The position numbers and the translations under genes were made by a program. DNA of 35,022 bases, taken from the NCBI GenBank assembly GCA_036393335.1, contig DASWHD010000189.1, positions 1 through 35,022 of the forward strand. The letters run 5' to 3'. The stretch is from DASWHD01 sp036393335. Its GTDB lineage: Bacteria > CG2-30-53-67 > CG2-30-70-394. The notes under the pieces were generated by a model, which ran no database searches, was not told the origin of the DNA, and saw nothing but the letters and a program-made list of their open reading frames with translations. This document shows positions 22,571 to 31,407 of the stretch, piece after piece (positions within the stretch are counted from its first letter, which is position 1; every line of letters begins with the position of its first letter).

Positions 22571-24874
22571 TTATGGAATCGGGATCCCCCAGCGGTCCTC
22601 CTCGAACAGGCCGCGGACCATGCCGTCGGAGGGACGCCTCCGGGAGGCCGGTCCTGCCGGGGAAACCAGCGGCCGGCTGCCGTCGAGGGGCAGCTCCCAG
22701 AGGTGGCGTGGCGGACCCATCGCCTCCACCGGGTCCGCCGGGGGCTGCCACGCGACCACCGGCGGCAGTCCCTCGGGGAGAGGCTGGAAGCGGCGGTGGC
22801 GCACGGTTAGCAGGCGCGGTGCCGACTCGATCTCGCCTGCGGCATCGACCCACAAAGGACCGCTCAACCCGTCCACCACCGGCCCGCCGGTGAGGTAGGC
22901 GTGCAGGTCGGGTCCGGTCGCCACGCCGCTTTCCAGGGCGGTGAGCACCAGGGAAGTGACCTCGTAGGCCTGGGCGGCGAGGCGGTCGGGCTCGCCCCCG
23001 AAGCGGCGCCGGTAGTCGGCGGCGAACAGGCCATCCGCCTCCCCGTCGACCGGGAAGAAACCCGCGGTGAAGACGGCGCGCTGGGTGAATCGCTCGCCGC
23101 GGTGGATGAAGGGCTCGGCCAGCCACTCCTCGGTGCCGAGCCAGATCGCCCGCTCGACGCCGTAGTAGACGAGCTGCGGCAGGATCGTGCCCACGGTCTC
23201 GGCGGCCCCCGGGATGAAGACCGCCTCTAGGGCCGAGGTCCGCTCCTCCTCATGGGGGGCGGGCGGCGGCGTCTCCGCGGGGGTCAGGACCGGCGGCAGC
23301 GGTGGGCCGGCGAGGACCTCCCCCGCCGCGTCCCTGGGCAGGGGTGGCGAGCCGGCGGGCAGCGGTGCGGGGGTGAAGGCATGGTCGGAGACCTTGCGGC
23401 CGTTGGCCGCCGCCTCCTGGGACAGGAGGTCGCGGATCTCGCGGCCGAAGTCGACCGCGTCGGGGGTGTAGGCCGCCTGGGCCACGACCTCGGCGCCGGC
23501 GCACTCCGCCGCCTCGACGAACAGGTCGCGGAAGTGGCGGCCGTAGTCGTTGCGTGGATAGAAGACCGCGAGGCGCCGGGCGTCCCGCTCGGTCACCGCG
23601 TACTCCACGAGGCGCCGCACCTGAGCCGTGTCGCTCAGGTTGTGGCGGAAGAGGTAGGGCTGGGCCGCGGCCAGATCCGGGGCACTGGCCGACGGCGAGA
23701 GCAAGGGCAGGCCGGCCGTAGCCGCCAAAGGCGCCAGGGCGCGTGCCGCACCACTGGTCGCGGGACCGATCGCAGCGATCGGTAACGGCTCCTCACCCAC
23801 CATCGCCGCCCACACCCGCGCGGCCTGGGCCTCGTCGGCACCGGTGTCGCGCAGGCGCAGCTCGACCCGGGCCACGGGCTGCACGGCGTTGTGGCGCTCT
23901 ACCGCCAACTGCGCTCCTTGGAGGAGAGACAACCCCACCGCGGCCAGGGGGCCGGTGGCGGGGGCGAGGAGATCGATGCGCTGCGGGTCGAAGCGGTGGG
24001 CGGCGGTCACGGCCGGCCCGCGCCGGGGGACGAGTGCGGTCGATCGCGGCGTCGGGAGGGACGGTGGCGGGGGGGCCAGCAATGCCGCCCGTGCCGGATG
24101 GCTCGGGAAGGCGTCGAGGAAATGGTCGGCGAGGCGCTTGGCCAGCCCGGGATCCTGAGCCCGATAGTGCTCGATCAGGGCGAGGAGGGCGTAGTCGGAG
24201 GGAAAGGCGTAGTCGAACTCCCGGATCACCCAGCGCAGAAACGGCAGCGGCCGGCCGCGCAGCCATTCCTGCACCTCGGCAGTGACCCGCGCCCGCTCCG
24301 CGGGGGAGAGGTCACTCCCGTATAGTTGTGCCCAGGCATGCGCCGCCTGCTCGTCGCGGCCCAGGGCGGCGAGGCCCCGGGCGCGGAGCCGCAGCAGTGG
24401 CACCCGGGCGGCGGACACCCGGGGCGAGGCGAGCAGGCCATCGGCGATCTGCACCCCCTCCCCCCACGCCCGTCGGGCGCGCAGCAGCTCCTCCAGCAAG
24501 GCGACACCGCCGCCGGCCGCCGGTGCGTCCGGGTAATCGTGCAGCAGGCGGCGCAGGCGCACCTCCGCCAGCCACGTCTGGCCGAGCTCGATGTGACAGC
24601 GCGCCATCTTCAGGAAGGTGGTAGCGACCTGCGGCCCCAGGTCGGCCGTCGCCAGCTCCCGGGCGAAGCTCTCCAAGGCGCCGGCGTAGTCGCCGGCGGC
24701 GAATAGCTCGTCGCCGCGGCCGGCGTGGGCGACGGCGGCAACCAGGGTCAGCACCACGAACACCACCACCGAGACCAGCACCCGCAGGCCAACGGTCGAT
24801 GCGCGACCGGCCCCCTCCCCCCCCGGGGGAGGGCTGGGGTGGGGGCGTGGGGATTGGGCTGTGTGCTCGGCCAT
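22571..24874 (-). CDS. Exported TPR plus periplasmic-binding-protein fold protein (LpoA/ABC-receptor-like)
   Basis: 767 residues from the ATG at 24874. A hydrophobic export signal (LVSVVVFVVLTLVAAVAHA) sits after a 30-residue Pro/Gly-rich stretch encoded by a GC-palindromic repeat. A GTG at the start of that hydrophobic run is an alternative start and would remove the repeat-coded part. TPR-type helices follow (LFAAGDYAGALESFARELAT). From about residue 270 comes a Leu/Ile/Val-receptor fold (IDLLAPATGPLAAVGLSLLQ; IAAIGPATSGAARALAPLAA; RRLAVFYPRNDYGRHFRDLF), interrupted by a Pro-rich insert of about 50 residues. This combination is seen in LpoA-type activators of penicillin-binding proteins and in orphan ABC receptors. 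No permease is nearby. Substrate unknown. Confidence 0.78.
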   Translation of the reverse strand: MAEHTAQSPRPHPSPPPGGEGAGRASTVGLRVLVSVVVFVVLTLVAAVAHAGRGDELFAAGDYAGALESFARELATADLGPQVATTFLKMARCHIELGQTWLAEVRLRRLLHDYPDAPAAGGGVALLEELLRARRAWGEGVQIADGLLASPRVSAARVPLLRLRARGLAALGRDEQAAHAWAQLYGSDLSPAERARVTAEVQEWLRGRPLPFLRWVIREFDYAFPSDYALLALIEHYRAQDPGLAKRLADHFLDAFPSHPARAALLAPPPPSLPTPRSTALVPRRGPAVTAAHRFDPQRIDLLAPATGPLAAVGLSLLQGAQLAVERHNAVQPVARVELRLRDTGADEAQAARVWAAMVGEEPLPIAAIGPATSGAARALAPLAATAGLPLLSPSASAPDLAAAQPYLFRHNLSDTAQVRRLVEYAVTERDARRLAVFYPRNDYGRHFRDLFVEAAECAGAEVVAQAAYTPDAVDFGREIRDLLSQEAAANGRKVSDHAFTPAPLPAGSPPLPRDAAGEVLAGPPLPPVLTPAETPPPAPHEEERTSALEAVFIPGAAETVGTILPQLVYYGVERAIWLGTEEWLAEPFIHRGERFTQRAVFTAGFFPVDGEADGLFAADYRRRFGGEPDRLAAQAYEVTSLVLTALESGVATGPDLHAYLTGGPVVDGLSGPLWVDAAGEIESAPRLLTVRHRRFQPLPEGLPPVVAWQPPADPVEAMGPPRHLWELPLDGSRPLVSPAGPASRRRPSDGMVRGLFEEDRWGIPIP

Positions 24875-24940
24875 ACCTACCGGATGCGTTGCGCGTTCCC
24901 CACGCCCTCCCCCCGGCCCCCTCCCGGCGGGAGGGGGAGA
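24809..24940. repeat. Inverted pair of GC-palindromic repeats
   Basis: Copy 1 at 24809-24853 (plus: CCCCCTCC..GGGGGAGGG, then CTGGGG, TGGGGG, CGTGGGGA). Copy 2 at 24896-24940 has the same pattern on the minus strand, also ending CGTGGGGA. About 42 bp lie between, including the predicted start codon of the LpoA-like gene; copy 1 overlaps its N-terminal codons. Confidence 0.6.
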
Positions 24941-24950
24941 ACTACGGCGA

Positions 24951-25802
24951 TCACAGCGCATAGTCGAGCACCGTGAAGGCGAAGAGGGTGACACTGATGT
25001 AGCCGTTAAGGGTAAAGAAGGCGCGCTCGATGTGCACCAGGCGGCCACCGTGGACCAGGGTGTGCTCGTACACCATGAGCCCGGCCACGAGGAAGAGGCC
25101 GAGGTCGTAGGCCGGGCCGAGGTGGAACAGGCGCTCGACGAAGGCAAAACAAGCGAAGGCGATGAGGTGGAGCAGGCGCGCGATCCACAGGGCCGGCCGT
25201 GCTCCGAAGCGCGCCGGCAGGGAGCGCAGGCCGGCGTGGCGATCGAAGTCCACGTCCTGCAGGGCGTAGATGGTGTCGAAACCCGCCACCCAGCACACGA
25301 CCCCCAGACACAAGACCACGATCGCCGGATCGAACCGGCCGGTGACGGCGATCCATGCCCCCAGGGGTGCCAGCCCCAGGGCGACGCCGAGGATCAGGTG
25401 GGAGAGAGCGGTGAAGCGCTTGCTGTACGAGTAGCCGAACAGTACCGCCAGGGCGATCGGCGAGAGTTTTAGGCAGAGGGGGTTGAGGCGCCACGCCGCC
25501 AGCTCCAGCACCGCCACCGCGGCGATAATGAACCAGCGCGTCGCCTGCGGCGAGATGTCGCCGCGCGGCAGCGCACGCTCCCGGGTACGCGGGTTGAGGC
25601 CGTCGATGTGGCGGTCAACCAGGCGGTTCATGCCCATGGCGGCCGAGCGCGCGCCGACCATCGCCACCACGATCCATCCGGCCTTGTCCGTCGCCGGTAC
25701 CCCGCCCGCGGCCAGCCACGCCGCCATGAGGGCGAAGGGCAGGGCGAAGACGGTGTGGGAGAACTTGATCATCCTCCCGTAGGCGATGAGGTCGCTCAAC
25801 AT
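24951..25802 (-). CDS. UbiA-family prenyltransferase (MqnP/UbiA-like)
   Basis: 283 residues, with about eight or nine membrane helices. The first aspartate-rich motif is NRLVDRHIDGLNPRTRERAL and the second is YALQDVDFDRHAGL, the Mg-prenyl-diphosphate binding pair of UbiA enzymes. The N-terminal MIKFSHTVFALPFALMAAWL is characteristic of the branch annotated MqnP or UbiA-like in menaquinone-making anaerobes, rather than E. coli UbiA. It joins a polyprenyl chain to an aromatic head group for quinone synthesis. It lies 76 bp upstream of the LpoA-like gene on the same strand. No other quinone genes are in view, so substrate is uncertain. The ATG at 25802 is chosen because the family begins a few residues before the IKFSH motif. 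Confidence 0.87.
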   Translation of the reverse strand: MLSDLIAYGRMIKFSHTVFALPFALMAAWLAAGGVPATDKAGWIVVAMVGARSAAMGMNRLVDRHIDGLNPRTRERALPRGDISPQATRWFIIAAVAVLELAAWRLNPLCLKLSPIALAVLFGYSYSKRFTALSHLILGVALGLAPLGAWIAVTGRFDPAIVVLCLGVVCWVAGFDTIYALQDVDFDRHAGLRSLPARFGARPALWIARLLHLIAFACFAFVERLFHLGPAYDLGLFLVAGLMVYEHTLVHGGRLVHIERAFFTLNGYISVTLFAFTVLDYAL

Positions 25803-25928
25803 GGTCGATGCACGGGGCGGCGAGTTTGCTTCATACCACAGCCGGGGTGCCGTCACGATAAACCGCGATAGGTTGGGTTGGCGCGCCGGAAGCCGTAGGC
25901 TTGTCCCCTGTGAATGGTTGAGGGCCCC

Positions 25929-26525
25929 ATGTCCGACATCCTCCCCGGCCAACCCCTGACCCTCTACGATCGGGTCTCCGTCCTGCTCTACCGCGCCGGG
26001 CTCGCCATGGCGGCGGCGGGGATCGTCGCGGGGTACAGTCTCGCGTGGTTTGGCAGGGCGCTGGGGGACCAGGGACGGCAGGTGGAGACTTGCCTCCTGC
26101 TCCTGACGGCGGTCGGGATCTCGTTCGGCGTCGGATTCCTGCACCTCTACGCCGCCACCCTCCGGCGCGGCCTGCGCTGGCTGTGGGGCGCCGCGGTGGC
26201 CGGCCTGGCGGTGGCGGTCCTGTCGGGGGGGGATCCGGTGGCGTTCTATTTCCAGCGCGGGTATGGCACGGTCCTGGGCGGCCTGTGGATCGCCTGTTAC
26301 GCCATGCTGTGCGTGAAGGAGGGGTTCTGTTTCCGGCTCTACGAGGGCTACGTCTTCGCGGGCCTGGCGCCCGTCGTCATGGTCGCCCACCTGTTCGCGA
26401 TGGGCACGCCCGCCGTGCGTATGGCGGGTTGGGGCCTACTTGCAGGTCTGGTGACGCTCTTCACCCTGCGCAAGCTGCCCCAGCCCCTGTATTACGACAT
26501 CGGGGACAAGTCCAAATACCAGTAG
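25929..26525 (+). CDS. DUF2301-like integral membrane protein
   Basis: 198 residues with about six hydrophobic segments (for example AGLAMAAAGIVAGYSLAWFG, LWGAAVAGLAVAVLSG). The phrases YDRVSVLLYRAGL and CVKEGFCFRLYEGYVFAG recall DUF2301 proteins, whose function is unknown. The C-terminus (LPQPLYYDIGDKSKYQ) is polar. I prefer ATG 25929, with GAGGG just upstream, over an ATG five codons earlier that lacks a site. It is divergent from the prenyltransferase and 44 bp before the M1 peptidase gene, so it may share a transcript with the latter. Confidence 0.7.
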   Translation: MSDILPGQPLTLYDRVSVLLYRAGLAMAAAGIVAGYSLAWFGRALGDQGRQVETCLLLLTAVGISFGVGFLHLYAATLRRGLRWLWGAAVAGLAVAVLSGGDPVAFYFQRGYGTVLGGLWIACYAMLCVKEGFCFRLYEGYVFAGLAPVVMVAHLFAMGTPAVRMAGWGLLAGLVTLFTLRKLPQPLYYDIGDKSKYQ

Positions 26526-26563
26526 GAAGCGGGCGGTAGGCGGTGAGCAGGGGGTGGGAGGAG
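26526..26563 (+). repeat. Single 7-nt repeat array before the M1 peptidase gene
   Basis: Directly after the stop of the upstream gene come degenerate G-rich heptads (GCGGGCG, GTAGGCG, GTGAGCA, GGGGGTG). There is no inverted partner here. The array ends in GGGAGGAG, which serves as the ribosome binding site of the next gene. Confidence 0.45.
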
Positions 26564-26569
26564 AGGCCG

Positions 26570-28600
26570 ATGATGGCAGGGTGGTGGAGGGGCGTTGCGT
26601 TCGGGACGATGGTCACCCTCCTCTCTCTCCAGGGCGCCGCGGCACAGGTGCACCACCGGATTGCGGCGACCCTGACGCCCGCGGATCATGGGATCGTCGC
26701 GACCGACCGGATCACCGTGCCGGCGGCGATCGGGGAGCGCCTCACCCTGCTCCTCGCCCCCGACCTCACGGTGGATGAGGTGAGCGGTGCCGGCGCCTGG
26801 CGCCGGGAGGGGGACACCCTGGTGGTGGAGCGGCCTGGCACCGAGCTGGTGGTGCGCTATCACGGCACCCTCTTCGATCCACCCCGGCCATCGGGCCATC
26901 TGCGCTTCGTGGCCGGCGACTTCACCGGTGGCACCATCTCTGCCGAGGGGGTCTACCTGGATGGCGGCTCCGGCTGGTACCCGGAGCCGGATCTCGGCCT
27001 CGCCCTGTTCGACCTCGAGGTGCGACTCCCGGAGCCCTTCCTGGCGGTCAGCCAGGGGCGCCTGGTCGCCCGCGACGGCGGCCGCAGCGAGTGGCGGGCG
27101 ACGCGGCCGGCGGATGGCCTGGCGCTGGTGGCCGGCCCCTACCGCGTATACCGGCGGCAGGCGGACGGGATCGACGTGGCCGCCTACTGGCTGCGCGACG
27201 ACCCGGCCGGCGCCGAGCTGTTTCTCGCCGCGGCGGTGGGCTACCTGCGCCACTTCTCGGAGCTTCTCGGGCCGTACCCGTATCCCCGCTTCGACATCGT
27301 GGAGAATTTTTTCTCCTCCGGCTACGGCCTGCCGGGCTTCACCCTCCTGGGGCCGGGGGTGATCGCCCGCGGCCGCGAGGCCCTGCGGCCGGGTTATCTG
27401 GACCACGAGGTCGCCCACAACTGGTGGGGCAACGGGGTATTCGTCGACCCGGCGGATGGCAACTGGTGCGAGGGGCTCACCTCCTATTGCGCGAACTACC
27501 TCGCCAGCGAGGCGGAGGGGCCGGCCGCCGCCCTGCGCCAGCGCGAGCGCTGGTCGCAGCGCTACGCCATCGACGTCGACACCGGCGACGAATACCCGGT
27601 GCGCCGTTTTCGCGCCAAGGTCACACGCACGGACGACGCGATCGGCTATGCCAAGGCGGCGGCCCTCTTTCACCAGGTGCGGCGGCGCCTCGGCGACGAT
27701 CGCTTCTTCGCCGCCCTGCGCGCCTTCGCCGCCGAGCACATGGGGAAGCGGGCCGGCTGGGACGACCTGCGTCACGCCTGCGAGGCGGCGGGGGCGGCAC
27801 CCCTCGTTGAGTTCTTCCGGCCGTGGCTGGACGAGACTGGCGGGCCGCGCCTGGCGCTGCGCGGCGTGGCCGTCACCCGCGACCGTTCTGGCTGGCGCCT
27901 AAACGGGACGGTGGCACAGGAGGGCACGCCCTATCCGATTGACCTCGACCTGCGGGTGGAGACGGGCGGCGGTGCGGTGGATCACCGGCTGCGCCTGGCG
28001 GTTGCCGCGACCGACTTCGACCTGACCCTCGCCCACCGGCCCGAGCGGCTGCTCCTCGATCCCGAGCGCCACCTCTTTCGGCACCTCGACCCGGCGGAGA
28101 TCCTCCCCTGCCTCGATGCCCTGCTCGCCCGGCCGCCGGTTTCCTACGTGGTGGCCGCAGACGACTGGCCCGTATACCGCCGACTGGCGGAGATGGCTCG
28201 AAGCGAGCACGGCGGGGAGGTCCTCACCGTCGACCAGGTGACGCCCACGACCGAGGGCAACCTCTGGTTCCTCGGCCGGGCCGCCGGCGCGGCGCCGGCG
28301 GTGGGGATGGCCCCGCCACCGGCCCTGACGATCGGCGCGTCCGGCGCCGCGCTGGTCGACCACTCAGGCGACGCGGCCACCTCGATCCTTGCCACCTGGC
28401 CGAGGCCGGGGATGCCGGGCCGATTCGTCGCTCTCTACTGGGCGGCCTCCGAGGCGGCCACGGCCCGGGCCCCTTACCTCTTCTACTACGGCACGGATAG
28501 CGCCATCGCCTTCCAGAGCGGCCGCCCGGTGGCGCGCCTCCAGTGGCCGGCGGCGGTCGACCCCACGATCGTGGTTCTGGAGAGGGGGACCGATGAGTAA
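26570..28600 (+). CDS. Exported M1-family (gluzincin) metallopeptidase
   Basis: 676 residues. ATG 26570 (a second ATG follows) lies 7 nt after GGGAGGAG; an upstream GTG would leave that site inside the gene. A signal peptide (WRGVAFGTMVTLLSLQGAAA) indicates export. The zinc site is HEVAHNWWGNGV with the third ligand Glu in NWCEGLTSY, the M1 HEXXH-X18-E arrangement. GLPGFTLLGPGV takes the place of the GAMEN exopeptidase motif. The C-terminal third is a beta-sandwich-like region. It would cleave peptides in the periplasm; loss of the canonical GAMEN means aminopeptidase specificity is not assured. The stop overlaps the next start by 8 bp. Confidence 0.85.
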   Translation: MMAGWWRGVAFGTMVTLLSLQGAAAQVHHRIAATLTPADHGIVATDRITVPAAIGERLTLLLAPDLTVDEVSGAGAWRREGDTLVVERPGTELVVRYHGTLFDPPRPSGHLRFVAGDFTGGTISAEGVYLDGGSGWYPEPDLGLALFDLEVRLPEPFLAVSQGRLVARDGGRSEWRATRPADGLALVAGPYRVYRRQADGIDVAAYWLRDDPAGAELFLAAAVGYLRHFSELLGPYPYPRFDIVENFFSSGYGLPGFTLLGPGVIARGREALRPGYLDHEVAHNWWGNGVFVDPADGNWCEGLTSYCANYLASEAEGPAAALRQRERWSQRYAIDVDTGDEYPVRRFRAKVTRTDDAIGYAKAAALFHQVRRRLGDDRFFAALRAFAAEHMGKRAGWDDLRHACEAAGAAPLVEFFRPWLDETGGPRLALRGVAVTRDRSGWRLNGTVAQEGTPYPIDLDLRVETGGGAVDHRLRLAVAATDFDLTLAHRPERLLLDPERHLFRHLDPAEILPCLDALLARPPVSYVVAADDWPVYRRLAEMARSEHGGEVLTVDQVTPTTEGNLWFLGRAAGAAPAVGMAPPPALTIGASGAALVDHSGDAATSILATWPRPGMPGRFVALYWAASEAATARAPYLFYYGTDSAIAFQSGRPVARLQWPAAVDPTIVVLERGTDE

Positions 28601-29036
28601 GCTCCGGTTCGCGGCCCGCAGCGGCCATGCCCTTGGACCCACCGACGCCATGGAGAGACCCAACCCCGCCCACCTCTTGCTGGAGGAGAAGTGCAGCTAC
28701 TGCCCGGGCTCCAAGTGCTGCACCTACTTCACCCAGGAGGTCCCAACCCCGCGCTCGAAGCTCGACTTCGACAACCTCCTGTGGCAGATCGCCCACCGTG
28801 ATACCCAGCTCTTCAAGGACGAAGGCAAGTGGTACCTGCTGATCAATAACCCCTGCACCCACCTGCAACCGGACGGTCGCTGCGGCATCTACGCGACCCG
28901 CCCCCAGGCGTGCCGCGCCCACTCCAACGAGTACTGCGAGCTCGACGCCCCGGCGGAGGACGGATTCGACCTCTTCTTCCCGGACTACGACGCCCTGCTG
29001 GCCTATTGCCAGAGGCGCTTCAAGCGCTGGCCGTAG
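28593..29036 (+). CDS. YkgJ-family cysteine-cluster protein
   Basis: 147 residues from ATG 28593, overlapping the peptidase gene by 8 bp. Cysteines follow the YkgJ/UPF0153 pattern: CSYCPGSKCC near the N-terminus, then PCTHLQPDGRCGIYATRPQA followed by CRAHSNEYC. These are thought to bind a metal or Fe-S cluster; the reaction is unknown. The stop codon lies exactly where the IS1182-like remnant begins, so the C-terminus (QRRFKRWP) could have been changed by that element, although it looks ordinary. Confidence 0.83.
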   Translation: MSKLRFAARSGHALGPTDAMERPNPAHLLLEEKCSYCPGSKCCTYFTQEVPTPRSKLDFDNLLWQIAHRDTQLFKDEGKWYLLINNPCTHLQPDGRCGIYATRPQACRAHSNEYCELDAPAEDGFDLFFPDYDALLAYCQRRFKRWP

Positions 29037-30223
29037 GGCGACGCGCACCCGCGGCGTTAGCCCGCACGAGGGTCAGGTTGGCCAGCGCCGCCCAGGCGAT
29101 CGGGCAGGCGAGCTTCGCTTGGCGAAAGGTAGCGGGCCTGCCGGACGCACCCGTTGGATCCGCCGGGCGATCCGGTGTTCGACGACGCCCCGCCGGTGGT
29201 CGCCGCGTCGCAAGGTGTCCCTGCGGCTACCGCTTCCCGCAGCCGTTGCAGGCGCCCGGTCTGCGCGGTGATCTGCCGGAGGCGCGCCCCCCGGACGCTC
29301 TACGTGCGAGCCGTGCCCGAAGCAGACCGGGTCCGCAGGGGTGGCGCAGCTTCAAGGATCCGTGGGGGACACCCTCCGATGCTGCGCTTCTGCCGCGCCG
29401 CCGCCGCGGCGCGCCGTCTTCCCAGAGCGGTCTGGATGTCCTGCGCCAGCAGCTCCCGCCCGCCACGCCCGCGCCGCGCTCGGCCCGGCACCGGTGTCGC
29501 TCGCCTGCCGTCCCCATCGCCCGATCGGCCAGCGCCCCCACGCCCCCTGGGCATCCGCCACCCCCTGGCGGGAGCAAGGCGCGCTGCGCGGCGGCATCTT
29601 GACCCGTCCAGGGCCACCGCCCCCTTGTCGCGGGCGCCCACCTGGCGTCCCAGACCGTGCTCCGCCACCACCGCGGCCGTGTCCCCCCCGCGTGTGCACA
29701 CGCTGCCTGCACCCCTCGCCGGATCGGGTCGGAAACCCGGTGGTACGGGTCCTTCACCGCCCCCCGGCCGAGGATCGGCGTGGGGTCGATCGCCACCGCA
29801 AGCCGGGCGGCCCCCCAGCCACCCGGCACGCCGCCCCACTCCGCTCACAGACCTGGCCGGAGACCTCGTGCAGCACCCGCTGGGCCTGCGTAGAGCGGCT
29901 CGCCGTGCTCTTGGCGCACAGCTTCGCCTCCCACTCCAGCCCCCACGCCACCGTCCACCGCAGGCCATACGCCGTGCGGGCCATGGCCTCCGCATCCGAG
30001 ACGCCATCGGGGGCCGGCAGCAGCCACGCCCCACACCACCGCGACGGCGGAACACCGGGACGCCCGACGTCCTGCCGGTACCCCCCGACACAATCCGCAG
30101 CGCGAAACCACGCCGCACTGGGGGGGGACGAGCCCGCCGTAACAGGTCGCCTCCCCCACGGGATCGCGGGACCCATGGTCCGGACGACACACGCTCCCCT
30201 GGGGGCGAGCGTTGGCCAAGCAT
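29037..30223 (-). pseudogene. Degenerate IS1182-family transposase
   Basis: Recognisable IS1182 blocks run in order along the minus strand but in different frames. The start ATG at 30223 (MLGQRSP) has AGGAGGAGG upstream. Then come GVSDAEAMARTAYGLRW near 29995 and AIDPTPILGRGAVKD near 29780. LLAQDIQT lies near 29440. The C-terminal VRQARYLSPSEA and ALANLTLVRANAAG lie near 29130 and 29065. At least three or four frameshifts separate these parts, so it cannot make a functional enzyme. It is very GC-rich. Family naming rests on motif memory, not a search. Confidence 0.72.
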
Positions 30224-30304
30224 GGGCGCCTCCTCCTGCTTCCTCCTACCCAAACTCCCCCCGACGTCCACTGGGAAACCCCCGCCTTCTCGGCCAGGCT
30301 TCTC

Positions 30305-30330
30305 GCCCGCATTTCTCACCAGGGGTCGTC
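30305..30330 (-). repeat. Probable terminal sequence of the IS1182-like element
   Basis: About 80 bp upstream of the transposase start; 25 of 26 bp match the reverse complement of 22525-22550. A matching right end could not be found next to 29036. Confidence 0.45.
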
Positions 30331-30421
30331 ACAAGAACTAGAACTATGGGTTAGATCCGAACCCGATAAAAACGATCTGGCCTCTAGAATTGAGGACTCT
30401 ACATCGAATGACGAAGAAAAC

Positions 30422-30449
30422 TTGACATTTGAAGACTAAGGTTTATCCT
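30422..30449 (+). promoter_or_regulatory. Sigma-70-type promoter of rpoH
   Basis: TTGACA (30422-30427), 16 nt, TATCCT (30444-30449), 33 nt before the rpoH ATG. This stretch, from about 30341, is notably AT-richer than its surroundings. No sigma-32 -10 box (CCCCAT) or CIRCE element is seen. Confidence 0.6.
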
Positions 30450-30482
30450 TTCGGCTGTTGATAGTAGGAGGATAGTGCAGAC

Positions 30483-31358
30483 ATGAGTACCTACGCCTTA
30501 ACCCCCCAGACCAGTGACCTGACCCGCTATCTCAACGAGATTGCCCGTCATCCCCTCCTTTCCAAGGAGGAGGAGTACGAGTTGGCCATGCGCGTGCACG
30601 ATGACCACGACCTGGAAGCGGCCCAAGTTCTAGTTCTCTCGAACCTCCGCTTCGTCGTGAAGATCGCGAAGGAGTACTCCAAGTTCTCGTTCCCCCTCCT
30701 TGACCTGATTCAGGAGGGCAACATCGGGTTGATGCACGCGGTGAAACGGTTCGATCCATATCGCGGATTCCGCCTCTTGACCTACGCCGTTCATTGGATC
30801 CGCGCCTTCATCAAGGATTACATCATCCGCAACTGGTCGTTGGTAAAGCTTGCCAGTGCACGGGTGCAGAAGAAGCTCTTTTTCCACCTCGTGCATATGG
30901 AGCCCGGAGCGCCCGCGGGGGACGGGGAGGCAGACGGCGCGGCATTTCGCCTCTTGGCCGAAGATAGCCGCGTGCAGGAGGAGATCACGCGGGTGGTCGC
31001 CGAACGGGTGAAGCGCCGCGACCTCTCCCTTGATCTGCCCTCGACCAACCACGAGGGGGATGGGATCGCGATGCTCGAGTTCCTGCCGGCCGGAGGGGAG
31101 ACGCCGGACGAGGCCGTTGCGCGCCAGGATCTGGACGAACGGGTACGCGAGGTGGTCGAGGGGATTCGCCCGGACCTCAATGACCGTGAGCTGTACATCC
31201 TCGACCATCGCCTCATGGCGGACGAGCCCCTCGCCCTGCAGGTGATCGGTGATCACTACGGCGTGTCGCGGGAGCGCGTGCGGCAGGTGGAGGTCGGGTT
31301 GAAGCGCCGTCTCGCGGCGGCCTTGGGCCCGTTGGCGACGGCGGGAGCCGGCGCGTAG
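30483..31358 (+). CDS. rpoH: RNA polymerase heat-shock sigma factor RpoH (sigma-32)
   Basis: 291 residues. Region 1.2/2.1 (YLNEIARHPLLSKEEEYELA), 2.2-2.4 (DLIQEGNIGLMHAVKRFDPY, RLLTYAVHWIRAFIKDYIIR) and 4.2 (VIGDHYGVSRERVRQVEVGL) are all present. The length and the RNWSLVKLAS linker followed by QKKLFFHL place it in RpoH. The RpoH box, normally QRKLFFNLRK, is changed (QKKLFFHLVHM). It redirects polymerase to heat-shock promoters. AGGAGG precedes the ATG. A J-protein gene follows 49 bp later and an HspR-type repressor after that, so activator and repressor of heat shock are linked. Confidence 0.9.
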   Translation: MSTYALTPQTSDLTRYLNEIARHPLLSKEEEYELAMRVHDDHDLEAAQVLVLSNLRFVVKIAKEYSKFSFPLLDLIQEGNIGLMHAVKRFDPYRGFRLLTYAVHWIRAFIKDYIIRNWSLVKLASARVQKKLFFHLVHMEPGAPAGDGEADGAAFRLLAEDSRVQEEITRVVAERVKRRDLSLDLPSTNHEGDGIAMLEFLPAGGETPDEAVARQDLDERVREVVEGIRPDLNDRELYILDHRLMADEPLALQVIGDHYGVSRERVRQVEVGLKRRLAAALGPLATAGAGA

Positions 31359-31407
31359 CGGACAGCAGTCCTGCGCCGGCCGGGGGTGATCGGCGACCGA
31401 GGACGCG

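Noticed and set aside
29058..29080. Second terminal repeat for the IS1182-like element (GCCCGCACGAGGGTC)
   Set aside because: It lies within the conserved C-terminal codons of the transposase remnant and is in direct, not inverted, orientation.
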